DNA of 25,678 nt from Thermoplasmata archaeon (GCA_030040865.1 JASHSX010000032.1:1-25678), one strand, 5' to 3'. Shown: positions 7,973-14,365, numbered from the stretch's first letter. The notes: generated by a model from the sequence alone, not told the origin. Program-made: numbers and translations.

Positions 7973-8347
7973 TCAGTCGAAGTGGTTCGACACGGCCACG
8001 AGGTAGGCGATCAGCAGGACCGCTACTAGGAGTCCGAGCCAAGCGGACGTCGTGAACTCCGCGATCGCGAAGAAGAGCAGGGCGATGATGGCGAGCACGA
8101 GCGCCCAGAGCTCCTGATCCCAGAGGCCGAACGCGACCGCGAGGATGATCGCCCCGATGACGAACAGGATGAGCCCGGCGAGCGCCCCGGTCGCACCGAA
8201 TACGGTGCTGCCCGCGGCGATTCCGAAACCGAAGCCGACCAGCGCGATGAGGAGACCGGCGAGGAGCACGAAGAATCCGAAGATCCCGACCAGGACCGCG
8301 ATGATCGCGACCCCGAGCGGCAACCGGCCGATCCCGTAGGCCGTCAC
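7973..8347 (-). CDS. Small four-span membrane protein
   Basis: The 124-residue product is nearly all membrane: about four spans in the run RLPLGVAIIAVLVGIFGFF, then segments around GFGFGIAAGSTVFGATGALA, LFVIGAIILAVAFGLW and LWALVLAIIALLFFAIA, ending near a C-terminal NHFD. The frame is open further upstream to an ATG at 8560, but that would overlap the preceding gene by 50 bases. GTG 8347 has GGAG seven bases upstream, gives a short N-terminus before the first span, and overlaps the stop of the preceding small ORF as GTGA. Similar small hydrophobic proteins beginning RPLGV are frequent in high-GC archaea; no function is assigned. Last gene of a leftward four-gene cluster. Confidence 0.65.
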   Translation of the reverse strand: MTAYGIGRLPLGVAIIAVLVGIFGFFVLLAGLLIALVGFGFGIAAGSTVFGATGALAGLILFVIGAIILAVAFGLWDQELWALVLAIIALLFFAIAEFTTSAWLGLLVAVLLIAYLVAVSNHFD

Positions 8348-8499
8348 GCGCTCCGGCGCTCCTTCCGCGATCGACCACGGGCGCGGGACGCTCGTGGCGT
8401 TCGCGAGCGGGGCGTGGGGCCGGCCGGGCTCCACCCCGGCCCCGGGACGACGGTCACGGGACGTTCGAATCGCAGACGCGGCTCCCACAGATCCGGCAT
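8344..8499 (-). CDS. 51-residue basic small protein in the zinc-finger cluster
   Basis: This small ORF begins with ATG at 8497-8499, eleven bases after the stop of the upstream small membrane protein, and GAGGGAG ends six bases before the ATG, one of the best ribosome binding sites in the cluster. It ends in a GTGA overlap with the next gene, as in translationally coupled genes. The product opens MPDLWEPRLRFERPVTVV and turns into a Pro/Arg/Ser-rich tail. No family is recognised. An alternative is that it is the displaced N-terminus of the downstream membrane protein, split by a frameshift, since the downstream frame stays open across this segment. Confidence 0.4.
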   Translation of the reverse strand: MPDLWEPRLRFERPVTVVPGPGWSPAGPTPRSRTPRASRARGRSRKERRSA

Positions 8500-8510
8500 C
8501 GAACGCTCCC

Positions 8511-8825
8511 TCACCCCGTAGGAACGGTTCGTCGGAGCTCCGCGCCTGGACCCAGGGCATACCACATCAGCAGCCCCGCCGCGACGAGCACGACGAGCCC
8601 GAGAGGACCGATGACCCACGCGAAGAGCACGGCCGCGACGACGAACAGGGACGCGCCCACAAGGCTGGTCCGGTCAACGCGGAGCCACCTCGGGGTACTC
8701 GAGGTCGCCGGACGGGGGTCGGGCATCTCGAGACACGGCAATCGTACGTCGCACGGGAGCGGGGTCGGCGGAAGCAAGGCTGGTGCGTCTCCCGATCGCA
8801 TCCCGGATGACGTCTCGGCCTCCAT
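8511..8825 (-). CDS. Small two-span membrane protein
   Basis: The 104-residue product has a polar, Pro-rich N-terminus (1-52) and a helical hairpin of two close membrane spans, SLVGASLFVVAAVLFAWVIG and LGLVVLVAAGLLMWYALG, with a short polar tail. The ATG at 8825 is preceded by GGGGAGG at eight bases and lies 27 bases after the zinc-finger gene stop, so I chose it over the in-frame ATG 8726, which has no ribosome binding site. No known family is recognised. Its position directly behind a C2H2 protein is repeated, loosely, at 20165-20754. It may anchor or partner a soluble neighbour; that is inference. Confidence 0.6.
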   Translation of the reverse strand: MEAETSSGMRSGDAPALLPPTPLPCDVRLPCLEMPDPRPATSSTPRWLRVDRTSLVGASLFVVAAVLFAWVIGPLGLVVLVAAGLLMWYALGPGAELRRTVPTG

Positions 8826-8852
8826 TCTCGGAACCTCCCCTCGTCCCGGAGG

Positions 8853-9386
8853 CTACTCCGAGTCGGGGTCCGACCGTCGCGACGGGCGAGATCGGCTCGT
8901 TCGGCGACGTGGGGGCGATCGACCGTTCGGTCCGGAGTCGCCGTGAGGCGGAGACGACGGCGGATCGGCACGCTCCTCCTCGGAGCTCGCTTCGGCGTTG
9001 CCGCCCACTCCTCGGCGGGTAGACGGCGCCGCGAGCTCCTCCGTCGTGGAGGAGGGGCCGACGTCCTCCCACCGCTCCCTCCTCGACCGAGCCTCCGTCG
9101 GATCCACCGGCGCATCGACGGCGCGGGGATCGTTTTCCGAGAGCGGGTCCTCCGGCGTTCGTTCCGTCGCCGGGTCGACGCGCGCGTAGGGCGAACGCTC
9201 GGGCCGGGACGGATCCCTGCGGGCCGTCGGAATGGCCGCCAGGCGGCGCGACTCCAGGGTCTGGTAGTGGACCAGATTCTGATGGCTCCGCACCGCCGAC
9301 TCGGTCGGGAAGTGGGCTCCGCAGAGCTCGCAGTCGTTCGTGCTCGAGGGCGTCCCGCCGCTCGCTCGGTGATCGATCGCTTCCAT
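8853..9386 (-). CDS. Single C2H2 zinc-finger protein with long acidic/basic tail
   Basis: The 177-residue protein has one classical C2H2 finger near its N-terminus: C19-x2-C22-x12-H35-x4-H40 within CELCGAHFPTESAVRSHQNL, followed by VHYQ. The remaining 130 residues are low in hydrophobics and rich in Arg, Asp, Glu, Pro and Ser, so probably disordered. C2H2 fingers are widespread but poorly characterised in archaea; they may bind DNA, RNA or protein. The ATG at 9386 has GGAGG six bases upstream. A TATA-like GTTTATCC (leftward, at 9453-9460) gives a leader of some 40 bases. It leads a leftward cluster of four small genes and is divergent from the HxlR gene. The finger resembles the second finger of the protein at 20503. 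Confidence 0.72.
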   Translation of the reverse strand: MEAIDHRASGGTPSSTNDCELCGAHFPTESAVRSHQNLVHYQTLESRRLAAIPTARRDPSRPERSPYARVDPATERTPEDPLSENDPRAVDAPVDPTEARSRRERWEDVGPSSTTEELAAPSTRRGVGGNAEASSEEERADPPSSPPHGDSGPNGRSPPRRRTSRSRPSRRSDPDSE

Positions 9387-9452
9387 GATGGTCCTCCACG
9401 TGAACTTCGGTGACCCGTCCCCGGGCTTCCGAGCCTATCACCGGGAGCCGCG

Positions 9453-9460
9453 GGATAAAC
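9453..9460 (-). promoter_or_regulatory. TATA-like box of the zinc-finger/small-membrane cluster
   Basis: On the minus strand the sequence reads GTTTATCC, one of the few A+T-rich sites between the divergent starts at 9386 and 9598. It lies 67-74 bases before the zinc-finger ATG, leaving room for a leader that carries the GGAGG at about 9393-9397. Confidence 0.4.
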
Positions 9461-9566
9461 CGCCCGTGAGCGGTGGCCAACTCCGTTACCGAACGGGTAG
9501 CTCCCCGGTGGGCCGGAACACGCGCCGGTCCCTGCACGCACGTCGGACCCCGGGGCGGCCTCCGCC

Positions 9567-9574
9567 ATTATATC
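9567..9574 (+). promoter_or_regulatory. TATA box of the HxlR gene (leaderless)
   Basis: ATTATATC is a near-consensus archaeal TATA box in otherwise G+C-rich DNA. It starts 31 and ends 24 bases before ATG 9598, the spacing expected when transcription begins at or within a base or two of the start codon. This fixes the HxlR start at 9598, although the frame is open much further upstream. Confidence 0.65.
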
Positions 9575-9597
9575 GCGCGCGTCCGTGCCCGCGTCGG

Positions 9598-10122
9598 ATG
9601 CCGAGCCCGCGACCCCGGAAGGAGACGCCGCCCGCACGGTCGGTCCTGGCTCGCCCCTCCGAGGTCCCGTGGAACGAGATCGACCGGTGCTTCCGCGACT
9701 TCCGGGAGTCGGCGGTTCGCCTCGTGGAACGGGTGAACGACCTCATGGGGCCGGACTCGGATCGGCGGTCCCCGTCGGCGGCCGACGTGCGTCTGGTGCG
9801 TTCGATCTTCGGCAAGTGGTCGATGGAGGTCCTGGTCGCCCTGCACACGTCCCCGTCGGCCGGGTTCGAGGAGCTGCGCCGGGCGCTGCCCGGCATCAGC
9901 CCTAGGGTCCTTTCGCTGAAGCTGAAAGGTCTCGAGGAGCACGGGATGGTCCGGCGCGAGATCGTGGACGCCCGCCCGCCCCGGGTGCGGTACCTGCTCA
10001 CCGACCGCGGCTGGACCGTGGCGTGGCTGTCGGACCCGGTGCTGCTGTTCCTCGAGCAGTCCGGCCGTCGCGAGCGCGGCGGGCCCCCGGGAACCAACGC
10101 TGTTCCCGTGCCCTCCCCGTAG
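9598..10122 (+). CDS. HxlR-type winged-helix transcriptional regulator
   Basis: The 174-residue protein has an N-terminal polar segment (1-50) and a winged helix-turn-helix of the HxlR class at about 60-150: VRLVRSIFGKWSMEVLVALH, then a recognition region FEELRRALPGISPRVLSLKL, KGLEEHGMVRREIV and the wing PPRVRYLLTDRG. HxlR proteins are dimeric DNA-binding regulators, often responding to reactive electrophiles through a Cys; no Cys is present in this product, so a redox-sensing role is unlikely. The start is set by the TATA box at 9567-9574, which implies a leaderless mRNA. It is divergent from the zinc-finger cluster and 115 bases upstream of the kinase operon, either of which could be its target; that is inference. 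Confidence 0.82.
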   Translation: MPSPRPRKETPPARSVLARPSEVPWNEIDRCFRDFRESAVRLVERVNDLMGPDSDRRSPSAADVRLVRSIFGKWSMEVLVALHTSPSAGFEELRRALPGISPRVLSLKLKGLEEHGMVRREIVDARPPRVRYLLTDRGWTVAWLSDPVLLFLEQSGRRERGGPPGTNAVPVPSP

Positions 10123-10208
10123 GCTGTGGCCGGGCCCGATCGGTGGGCCTCTCCCGCCGATTTCCGGCTCGGACGCGAGGTACGACCTATCCGAACGGGA
10201 ACGGGTGG

Positions 10209-10216
10209 TCTAATAC
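10209..10216 (+). promoter_or_regulatory. TATA-like box of the kinase operon
   Basis: TCTAATAC starts 29 and ends 22 bases before GTG 10238. If it is the TATA box, GTG 10238 would be a leaderless start; the ATG at 10292 has no ribosome binding site ahead of it. Confidence 0.4.
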
Positions 10217-10237
10217 GCCGGGGAGGGGTCGCGTCGT

Positions 10238-11866
10238 GTGGGAGGCGACCACGGCCGCGCGTCGGCCGGAGTCTCGTCCGTTGTGCCGACCATGACGAAC
10301 GAGGCCCCCGACGACTCCGAGCAGGAGTACTCGTCGGTCCTCTCGAGCATCCTGGACGCGTCGACCGAGTACTCGATCACCGCGGTCCAGCTCGACGGAA
10401 CGTTCGTCCTCTGGAACGAGGGCGCCCGCCGGATCTACGGCTACACGACCGCGGAAGCGATGGGCCGCAACATCCGGATGCTGTATCCGGCCGAAGCGGT
10501 GGCCGCGGGGCGGGTGGACGAGATCCTCTCGAAAGCGCTCCACCACGGACACTGGGAGGGGGTGAGCCCCCGCGTCCGGAAGAACGGGGAGAAGTTCCCG
10601 GCGCGTACCGTCTTCTCCGTCCGCCGCGACGCGCGCGGTCGCCCGATCGGCTACCTCAGCATCTCGAAGGACATCTCGGAGGAGGACCGCCTCCAGCAGC
10701 GGCTCCGCGACTCCGAGGCGTACAACCGCGAGATCATCGAGTCGGCGAGCGACGGCCTCCTCATCACGGACCTGGAGGGACGGATCACGGGCGTGAACAA
10801 GGAGATGGAGAGCCTGAGCGGGACCTCCCGGGAGGACCTGCTCGGGACCCGCTGGCAGGAGCTCATCGCCCCGCCGCTCGCCGCGGCCGACGTCATCGAG
10901 CGGGTGCTCGCCGACGGCCGCGTGAAGGATTACGAGCTCCAGCTCCGCCTCCCCGGAGGGAGTTTCCTCGACATCTCGTGCAACGCGAGCGTCCTCCTCG
11001 AGGGGAAGGAGCGGGCGACCGGCATCATCGCCGCCGTGCGCGACATCGCCGAGTCGAAGCGGCTCCGCGACCAGCTCGAAGCGCGGAACCGCGAGCTCGA
11101 GATCCAGAACCAGCGGGTGCAGGAGGCCAACCGGCTGAAGAGCGAGTTCCTCGCGAGCGTCTCCCACGAACTTCGGACGCCGCTCAACAGCATCATCGGG
11201 TTCTCCGACTTCCTCCTCACCGACGTCGACGGCGTGCTCACGGCGCACCAGCGCGAGTACCTCACGGACATCCTGAACAGCGGGAACCACCTCCTCTCGT
11301 TGATCAACGACGTCCTTGATCTGGCGAAGATCGAGTCGGGGAAGCTCGACCTGCGCCCGGTCTCGTTCCCGCTCCCCGACGCGATCGACGAGGTCGGTTC
11401 GTTGATGAAGCCGCAGCTGCTCGAGCACGAGCTCGAGCTGCGCGTCGAGATCGCCCCGGCGATCGACCGGGTCGTGCTCGACGTCGTTCGGTTCAAGCAG
11501 ATCCTCGTGAACCTCCTCTCGAACGCGATCAAGTTCACGCCGAAGGGCGGATCGGTCACGCTCGCCGTCGCCCCGGTGGGCGAGACGCGGTTCGTCGTCA
11601 GCGTCCACGATACCGGGATCGGGATCCCCGCGAAGGACCTGCGGAGGATCTTCCGGGAGTTCGAACAGCTCGACAGCGGCACGACCCGACGATTCTCCGG
11701 CACGGGTCTCGGCCTACCGGTGACCCAGCGGCTCGTCGACCTCATGGGCGGATCGATCAGCGTCGAGAGCGAGGTCGGCGCCGGGTCGACGTTCGAGGTA
11801 CGGCTCCCGTGGGTCCGCCCGGCCGCCACGGTCCCCGCCGCCGAAGGAGAGGAGGTTCGGGCCTGA
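10238..11866 (+). CDS. Soluble PAS-PAS hybrid-free histidine kinase
   Basis: The 542-residue protein has two PAS domains (about 33-148 and 160-274), a short coiled coil (275-300), a HisKA dimerisation domain with H310 in SVSHELRTPLNSIIGF, and a HATPase_c domain (about 415-526) with the N box NLLSNAIKFT (N429), G1 DTGIGI (458-463) and G2 GTGLGL (488-493). All catalytic boxes are intact. No membrane span is present, so it should sense a cytosolic cue, perhaps redox, ligand or light through PAS; no cofactor residue can be named with confidence. It autophosphorylates H310 and passes the phosphate to a receiver Asp. The stop abuts the next ATG (TGAATG). GTG 10238 lies at leaderless distance from a TATA-like box; ATG 10292 (residue 19) is the alternative start. 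Confidence 0.9.
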   Translation: MGGDHGRASAGVSSVVPTMTNEAPDDSEQEYSSVLSSILDASTEYSITAVQLDGTFVLWNEGARRIYGYTTAEAMGRNIRMLYPAEAVAAGRVDEILSKALHHGHWEGVSPRVRKNGEKFPARTVFSVRRDARGRPIGYLSISKDISEEDRLQQRLRDSEAYNREIIESASDGLLITDLEGRITGVNKEMESLSGTSREDLLGTRWQELIAPPLAAADVIERVLADGRVKDYELQLRLPGGSFLDISCNASVLLEGKERATGIIAAVRDIAESKRLRDQLEARNRELEIQNQRVQEANRLKSEFLASVSHELRTPLNSIIGFSDFLLTDVDGVLTAHQREYLTDILNSGNHLLSLINDVLDLAKIESGKLDLRPVSFPLPDAIDEVGSLMKPQLLEHELELRVEIAPAIDRVVLDVVRFKQILVNLLSNAIKFTPKGGSVTLAVAPVGETRFVVSVHDTGIGIPAKDLRRIFREFEQLDSGTTRRFSGTGLGLPVTQRLVDLMGGSISVESEVGAGSTFEVRLPWVRPAATVPAAEGEEVRA

Positions 11867-12337
11867 ATGGCGCGCGTCCTGATCGTCGAGGACAACCCCC
11901 AGAACCTCAAGCTCGCGACGGTGATCCTCGAGGGGGCGGGTCACTCGGTGACCCCGGCCGCGGACGCCTTCGAGGCCGAGCGCGCGATCGCGGAGAGGGT
12001 CCCGGAGCTGATCGTCCTCGACATGGCCCTCCCGGTCAAGGACGGCTACACCTTCGCCCGAGAGCTTCGGGCCCGACCGGCGACCCAGCGACTTCCGATC
12101 CTGGCGGTCTCGGCGTTCGCCATGCCCGGCGATGCCGAGCGCGCCCGCGCGGCCGGGTGCGATGACTACCTCACGAAGCCGATCCGGCGGACCGTCCTCC
12201 TCGATCACGTCCGATCGATCCTCGCACGGACCGCTCCGGCGGAGCCGTTCCGGCCCCGTGCTCCGAGCGCCGCGGGCCGGGGCGGCGAAACCGACGGGCC
12301 GGTGGCGGAGTCCTCGACCTCCGAGGGACCGGCATGA
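11867..12337 (+). CDS. Single-domain response regulator (CheY-like receiver)
   Basis: The 156-residue protein is a receiver domain (1-120) with all key residues: acidic pair at E8-D9, phospho-acceptor D52 in LIVLDMALPVKDG, S82 at the Thr/Ser switch and K104 in DDYLTKPI. The form, with MALPVKDGY and CDDYLTKPI, resembles DivK/CheY-type receivers found beside hybrid-like kinases. The last 35 residues are a polar Pro/Gly-rich tail with no output domain, so the effect is through protein contact or phosphorelay. The ATG follows the kinase stop without a gap, so the two are translationally coupled, and the kinase is the obvious phosphodonor. The end overlaps the next receiver gene by four bases. Confidence 0.88.
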   Translation: MARVLIVEDNPQNLKLATVILEGAGHSVTPAADAFEAERAIAERVPELIVLDMALPVKDGYTFARELRARPATQRLPILAVSAFAMPGDAERARAAGCDDYLTKPIRRTVLLDHVRSILARTAPAEPFRPRAPSAAGRGGETDGPVAESSTSEGPA

Positions 12338-12810
12338 CGCGACGGGGAGCGGGCCCCGCGGCCCGTGCGGGCCGAATCCTCGTGGTCGAGGACTCTCCGT
12401 CCGCCCGGCGCCTCATCCAGGACGTCCTGCTCCGTCTGGGCGCCGAACTTCCGAACCTCCGCGTCGCCGGTTCGGTCGTCGAGGCGCTGACCCTGTTCAC
12501 GCAGTGGCGTCCGAACGTCGTCTTCCTCGACATCGAGCTTCGGAACGCCCCGGCGGGCGGTCTCGGGACCGTCGGTCCCCGGCCCTCGCCGCAGGACCCA
12601 AAGAACGGCGCGGAGCTGGCGTTGCTGTTCCTCGGCCGGAACCCCGGGGTCCGGGTGATCCTCTGCTCGGCGACGGACCCTTCGGACCCCCGGGTCGCAG
12701 ATCTCGTGGCGCAGGGAAAGGTCGAGTTCATCGTGAAGCCGCTCCTCGCAGCTCGCGTGGAAGAGGTCCTCGGCCGGGACCCCACGAAGTCGTCCGACCA
12801 CCCCGGGTGA
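12334..12810 (+). CDS. Second response regulator with a loop insertion after the phospho-Asp
   Basis: The 158-residue protein is a second receiver: E19-D20 acidic pair, phospho-acceptor D66 in VVFLDIEL, T114 in LCSATDP and K135 in EFIVKPL. Between D66 and the next helix it carries an insertion of about 20 residues (roughly 71-91, NAPAGGLGTVGPRPSPQDPK), where typical receivers have a 5-7 residue loop, ordinarily of the form MPxMDG. No output domain follows. It overlaps the preceding gene by ATGA and ends the operon; a hairpin with an 11-bp stem follows at 12865. The unusual loop lies next to the phosphorylation site, so it may change kinase preference or dephosphorylation; that is inference. 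Confidence 0.82.
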   Translation: MTRRGAGPAARAGRILVVEDSPSARRLIQDVLLRLGAELPNLRVAGSVVEALTLFTQWRPNVVFLDIELRNAPAGGLGTVGPRPSPQDPKNGAELALLFLGRNPGVRVILCSATDPSDPRVADLVAQGKVEFIVKPLLAARVEEVLGRDPTKSSDHPG

Positions 12811-12864
12811 ACGCGCCCGAACTCGGACCGGAGGCGGACCCCCGAACGGACGGCCTCTCGGGAT

Positions 12865-12890
12865 GGGCCCCGCCCGGGAGGGCGGGGCCC
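12865..12890. terminator. Strong hairpin between convergent gene ends
   Basis: GGGCCCCGCCC (12865-12875) and GGGCGGGGCCC (12880-12890) form a perfect 11-bp stem with loop GGGA. It sits between the kinase operon end (12810) and the end of the leftward small gene (12924). Placement suggests a bidirectional 3'-end structure, but no T-tract follows on either strand, so it is not a canonical archaeal terminator. The stem is certain, the role is not. Confidence 0.45.
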
Positions 12891-12923
12891 CGCGGCGTCC
12901 CCGGTGGGGGAACCGGAGCGCCG

Positions 12924-13163
12924 CTAGGTGGAAGCGGGATCGCGGCGGACGATCGCCCGGGGGTTCCGGAGCGCGCGGCCGACCGAGCGTGGCACGTCGT
13001 CCGCGAGCCGTTCCGCGCCCCGGGCCATCGTCGGTGACGCGTTCACGCGCCCGCGGGGACCCGGCGCCTCCGCCTCGCGCTTGCCGCGCACGGCCGGGGG
13101 TCGGGGAACCCGGCGCCCGGCCCCTTCGCCGACGACCGTCGCCCCGCCGCTCGGACTCCGCAT
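12924..13163 (-). CDS. Small basic protein of unknown function
   Basis: The 79-residue product is Arg/Pro/Gly-rich, with a possible helix MARGAERLADDVPRSVGRAL near residue 46 and a C-terminus RAIVRRDPAST. No family is recognised. Expression signals are the main support: leftward TATA-like CTTATATC at 13206-13213, GGGGAGG at about 13174-13180 and ATG at 13161-13163, all correctly spaced. An internal ATG at 13028 would give only the last 34 residues. The composition is close to what random high-GC DNA would give, so coding is uncertain; the promoter box might instead serve a rightward transcript. Confidence 0.35.
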   Translation of the reverse strand: MRSPSGGATVVGEGAGRRVPRPPAVRGKREAEAPGPRGRVNASPTMARGAERLADDVPRSVGRALRNPRAIVRRDPAST

Positions 13164-13205
13164 CGGAACGGTTCCTCCCCGTGCGTCGCACGACCGGATT
13201 CGGGC

Positions 13206-13213
13206 GATATAAG
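13206..13213. promoter_or_regulatory. TATA-like box, possibly bidirectional
   Basis: GATATAAG on the plus strand is CTTATATC on the minus strand, close to the box used by the HxlR gene (ATTATATC). Leftward it fits the small gene starting at 13163. Rightward it would start transcription near 13235, at the tandem hairpins that begin at 13231. Confidence 0.4.
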
Positions 13214-13230
13214 GGCCGGAACACGGCGGT

Positions 13231-13278
13231 GGAGCTTGGGGTAGCTCCTCGCCGTACGGATACGGCGGCCGACCGCCG
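13231..13278 (+). other. Tandem hairpins downstream of a TATA box
   Basis: Two perfect 6-bp stems with 6-base loops stand one base apart: GGAGCT-TGGGGT-AGCTCC (13231-13248) and CGCCGT-ACGGAT-ACGGCG (13250-13267). A competing CGGCGG-CCGA-CCGCCG stem spans 13263-13278. There is no coding region here. It might be a structured leader or small RNA, or chance in G+C-rich DNA. I looked for a tRNA and rejected it. Confidence 0.25.
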
Positions 13279-13397
13279 ACGCCCGGGGGCGCGGAAAGGC
13301 CCTCGAATTCGTTGCCGGTCGGATAGGTCGTCCGCGACTTTTCACGGAGGGATTAACCCTCGGAAGCCCCTCGTTCGCCCGGGCACCCGGGTGAACT

Positions 13398-13469
13398 ATG
13401 ATCGGTTGGATCCTCCTGATCGCGGCGGCCGTCGTCGTACTCATTCTGCTGGGATACATCGTGGTCTGA
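13398..13469 (+). CDS. 23-residue single-span membrane microprotein
   Basis: An ATG at 13398 opens a 24-codon ORF ending in TGA 13467-13469. The peptide begins MIGWILLIAAAVVVLI and ends GYIVV, a single hydrophobic helix of membrane-spanning length with no charged residue. A GGTGA sequence lies three bases before the ATG (13390-13394 region), matching the archaeal anti-Shine-Dalgarno core, and a TATA-like GATTAACC at 13351-13358 lies about 40 bases upstream. Tiny one-span proteins of this kind often bind larger membrane complexes and are routinely missed in annotation. No family is recognised and no partner is adjacent; the nearest neighbour is the convergent six-span membrane protein ending at 13560. 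Confidence 0.5.
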   Translation: MIGWILLIAAAVVVLILLGYIVV

Positions 13470-13559
13470 CCCCCGGCCGCGCTTGCACCGGGTCGGACCG
13501 GCCGCACGATCGAGGGCGAGCGCGTGTACGCTCTGTCGCTTCCGGGGACTTCGGTCCGG

Positions 13560-14249
13560 TCACCGGATCGCCGGGACCCCGGCTCCGGGTGCACGGACCG
13601 CCACGCGACGCCCCAACGAGAGCTGGGCGTCGACCACGGCGGCGAGCAGCAGGAAGAACGCGACGCACAGGTAGGCGAGGAGCCCGTCGACCGTTGCGAC
13701 GAAGGAGGGAACGACCAGGGATCGGCTCGCGATCGCGCCGAGGACCACCCCGAGTTGGCTCGCAAGGACGGCCCCGATGAGCGCGCTCACTCCGACGGCC
13801 CACCCGATGGCCCCGACGACGAGGGCCCGGCCCACCCGCGAGGTGAGGCCGGAGATCAGGTACCCGTACGTGACGAAAGTACCGAAGACGACCGTGGCCG
13901 TGAGCCCGCCGAACAGGGCCGCGGCCCACGCCGACGTTCCGAGGCCCGGTTGCTCGAGGAGGAGCGCCACGAGGGCGACCGCCCCCAGCCCGCAGCCAAC
14001 GCTGGCGCCGAAGACCTCGGCGGCCGTGCGCGCCCGCGCGCGCTCGATCGTGTCCCACTCGCTGCGCCCGATCCCGACGACCGCGAGCCCGAGCACGGCC
14101 AGCAGGAGCGGGAAGGCGAACAGGAGGCTGGCGCCCGGAGTGACGGCCCCGGGCGTGAGCAGCGAGTAGAGCTCGGCCCCGCCTTCGAGGGCGAAGCCGA
14201 CGGCCAGCACCGCGAGCGCGAACCGTACCCGGCCGGCCGCGGTGGACAT
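13560..14249 (-). CDS. Six-span integral membrane protein
   Basis: The 229-residue product has about six hydrophobic spans: VRFALAVLAVGFALEGGAEL, GASLLFAFPLLLAVLGLAVV, VFGASVGCGLGAVALVALLL, ALFGGLTATVVFGTFVTYGY, ALVVGAIGWAVGVSALIGAV and AYLCVAFFLLLAAVVDAQLS. Loops are short and no catalytic motif is visible; no family is recognised. The frame is open 93 bases further upstream, but ATG 14249 is preceded by GAGAGGA at six bases, and the TATA-like GTATGATAC (14280-14288, leftward) would place the transcription start just before it. The gene is divergent from the GT2 glycosyltransferase, with 116 bases between starts, so a shared regulatory region and related role at the envelope are possible. 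Confidence 0.68.
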   Translation of the reverse strand: MSTAAGRVRFALAVLAVGFALEGGAELYSLLTPGAVTPGASLLFAFPLLLAVLGLAVVGIGRSEWDTIERARARTAAEVFGASVGCGLGAVALVALLLEQPGLGTSAWAAALFGGLTATVVFGTFVTYGYLISGLTSRVGRALVVGAIGWAVGVSALIGAVLASQLGVVLGAIASRSLVVPSFVATVDGLLAYLCVAFFLLLAAVVDAQLSLGRRVAVRAPGAGVPAIR

Positions 14250-14279
14250 CGTCGATCCTCTCCGTATCGAGAAGCCTCG

Positions 14280-14288
14280 AGTATCATA
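14280..14288. promoter_or_regulatory. Palindromic TATA-like box between divergent envelope genes
   Basis: GTATCATAC is an odd-length palindrome (GTAT-C-ATAC) and the only A+T-rich site in the 116-base gap. Leftward it sits about 31-39 bases before ATG 14249, and rightward 78-86 bases before GTG 14366. It may be a shared core promoter. Confidence 0.4.
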
Positions 14289-14365
14289 CCCGTCCGTTGC
14301 CGGTCGGTTACCCCACCGCAGCTCACGCGGCGTCGAGCCCACCGCGTCGCGTCGGGGAGACGATC

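Noticed and set aside
13221..13300. Possible tRNA around the GGAGCT...AGCTCC and CGCCGT...ACGGCG stems
   Set aside because: The first stem looks like a D-arm, but there is no 7-bp acceptor pair, the second loop has six and not seven bases, and no T-arm with a TTCRA loop is found downstream.
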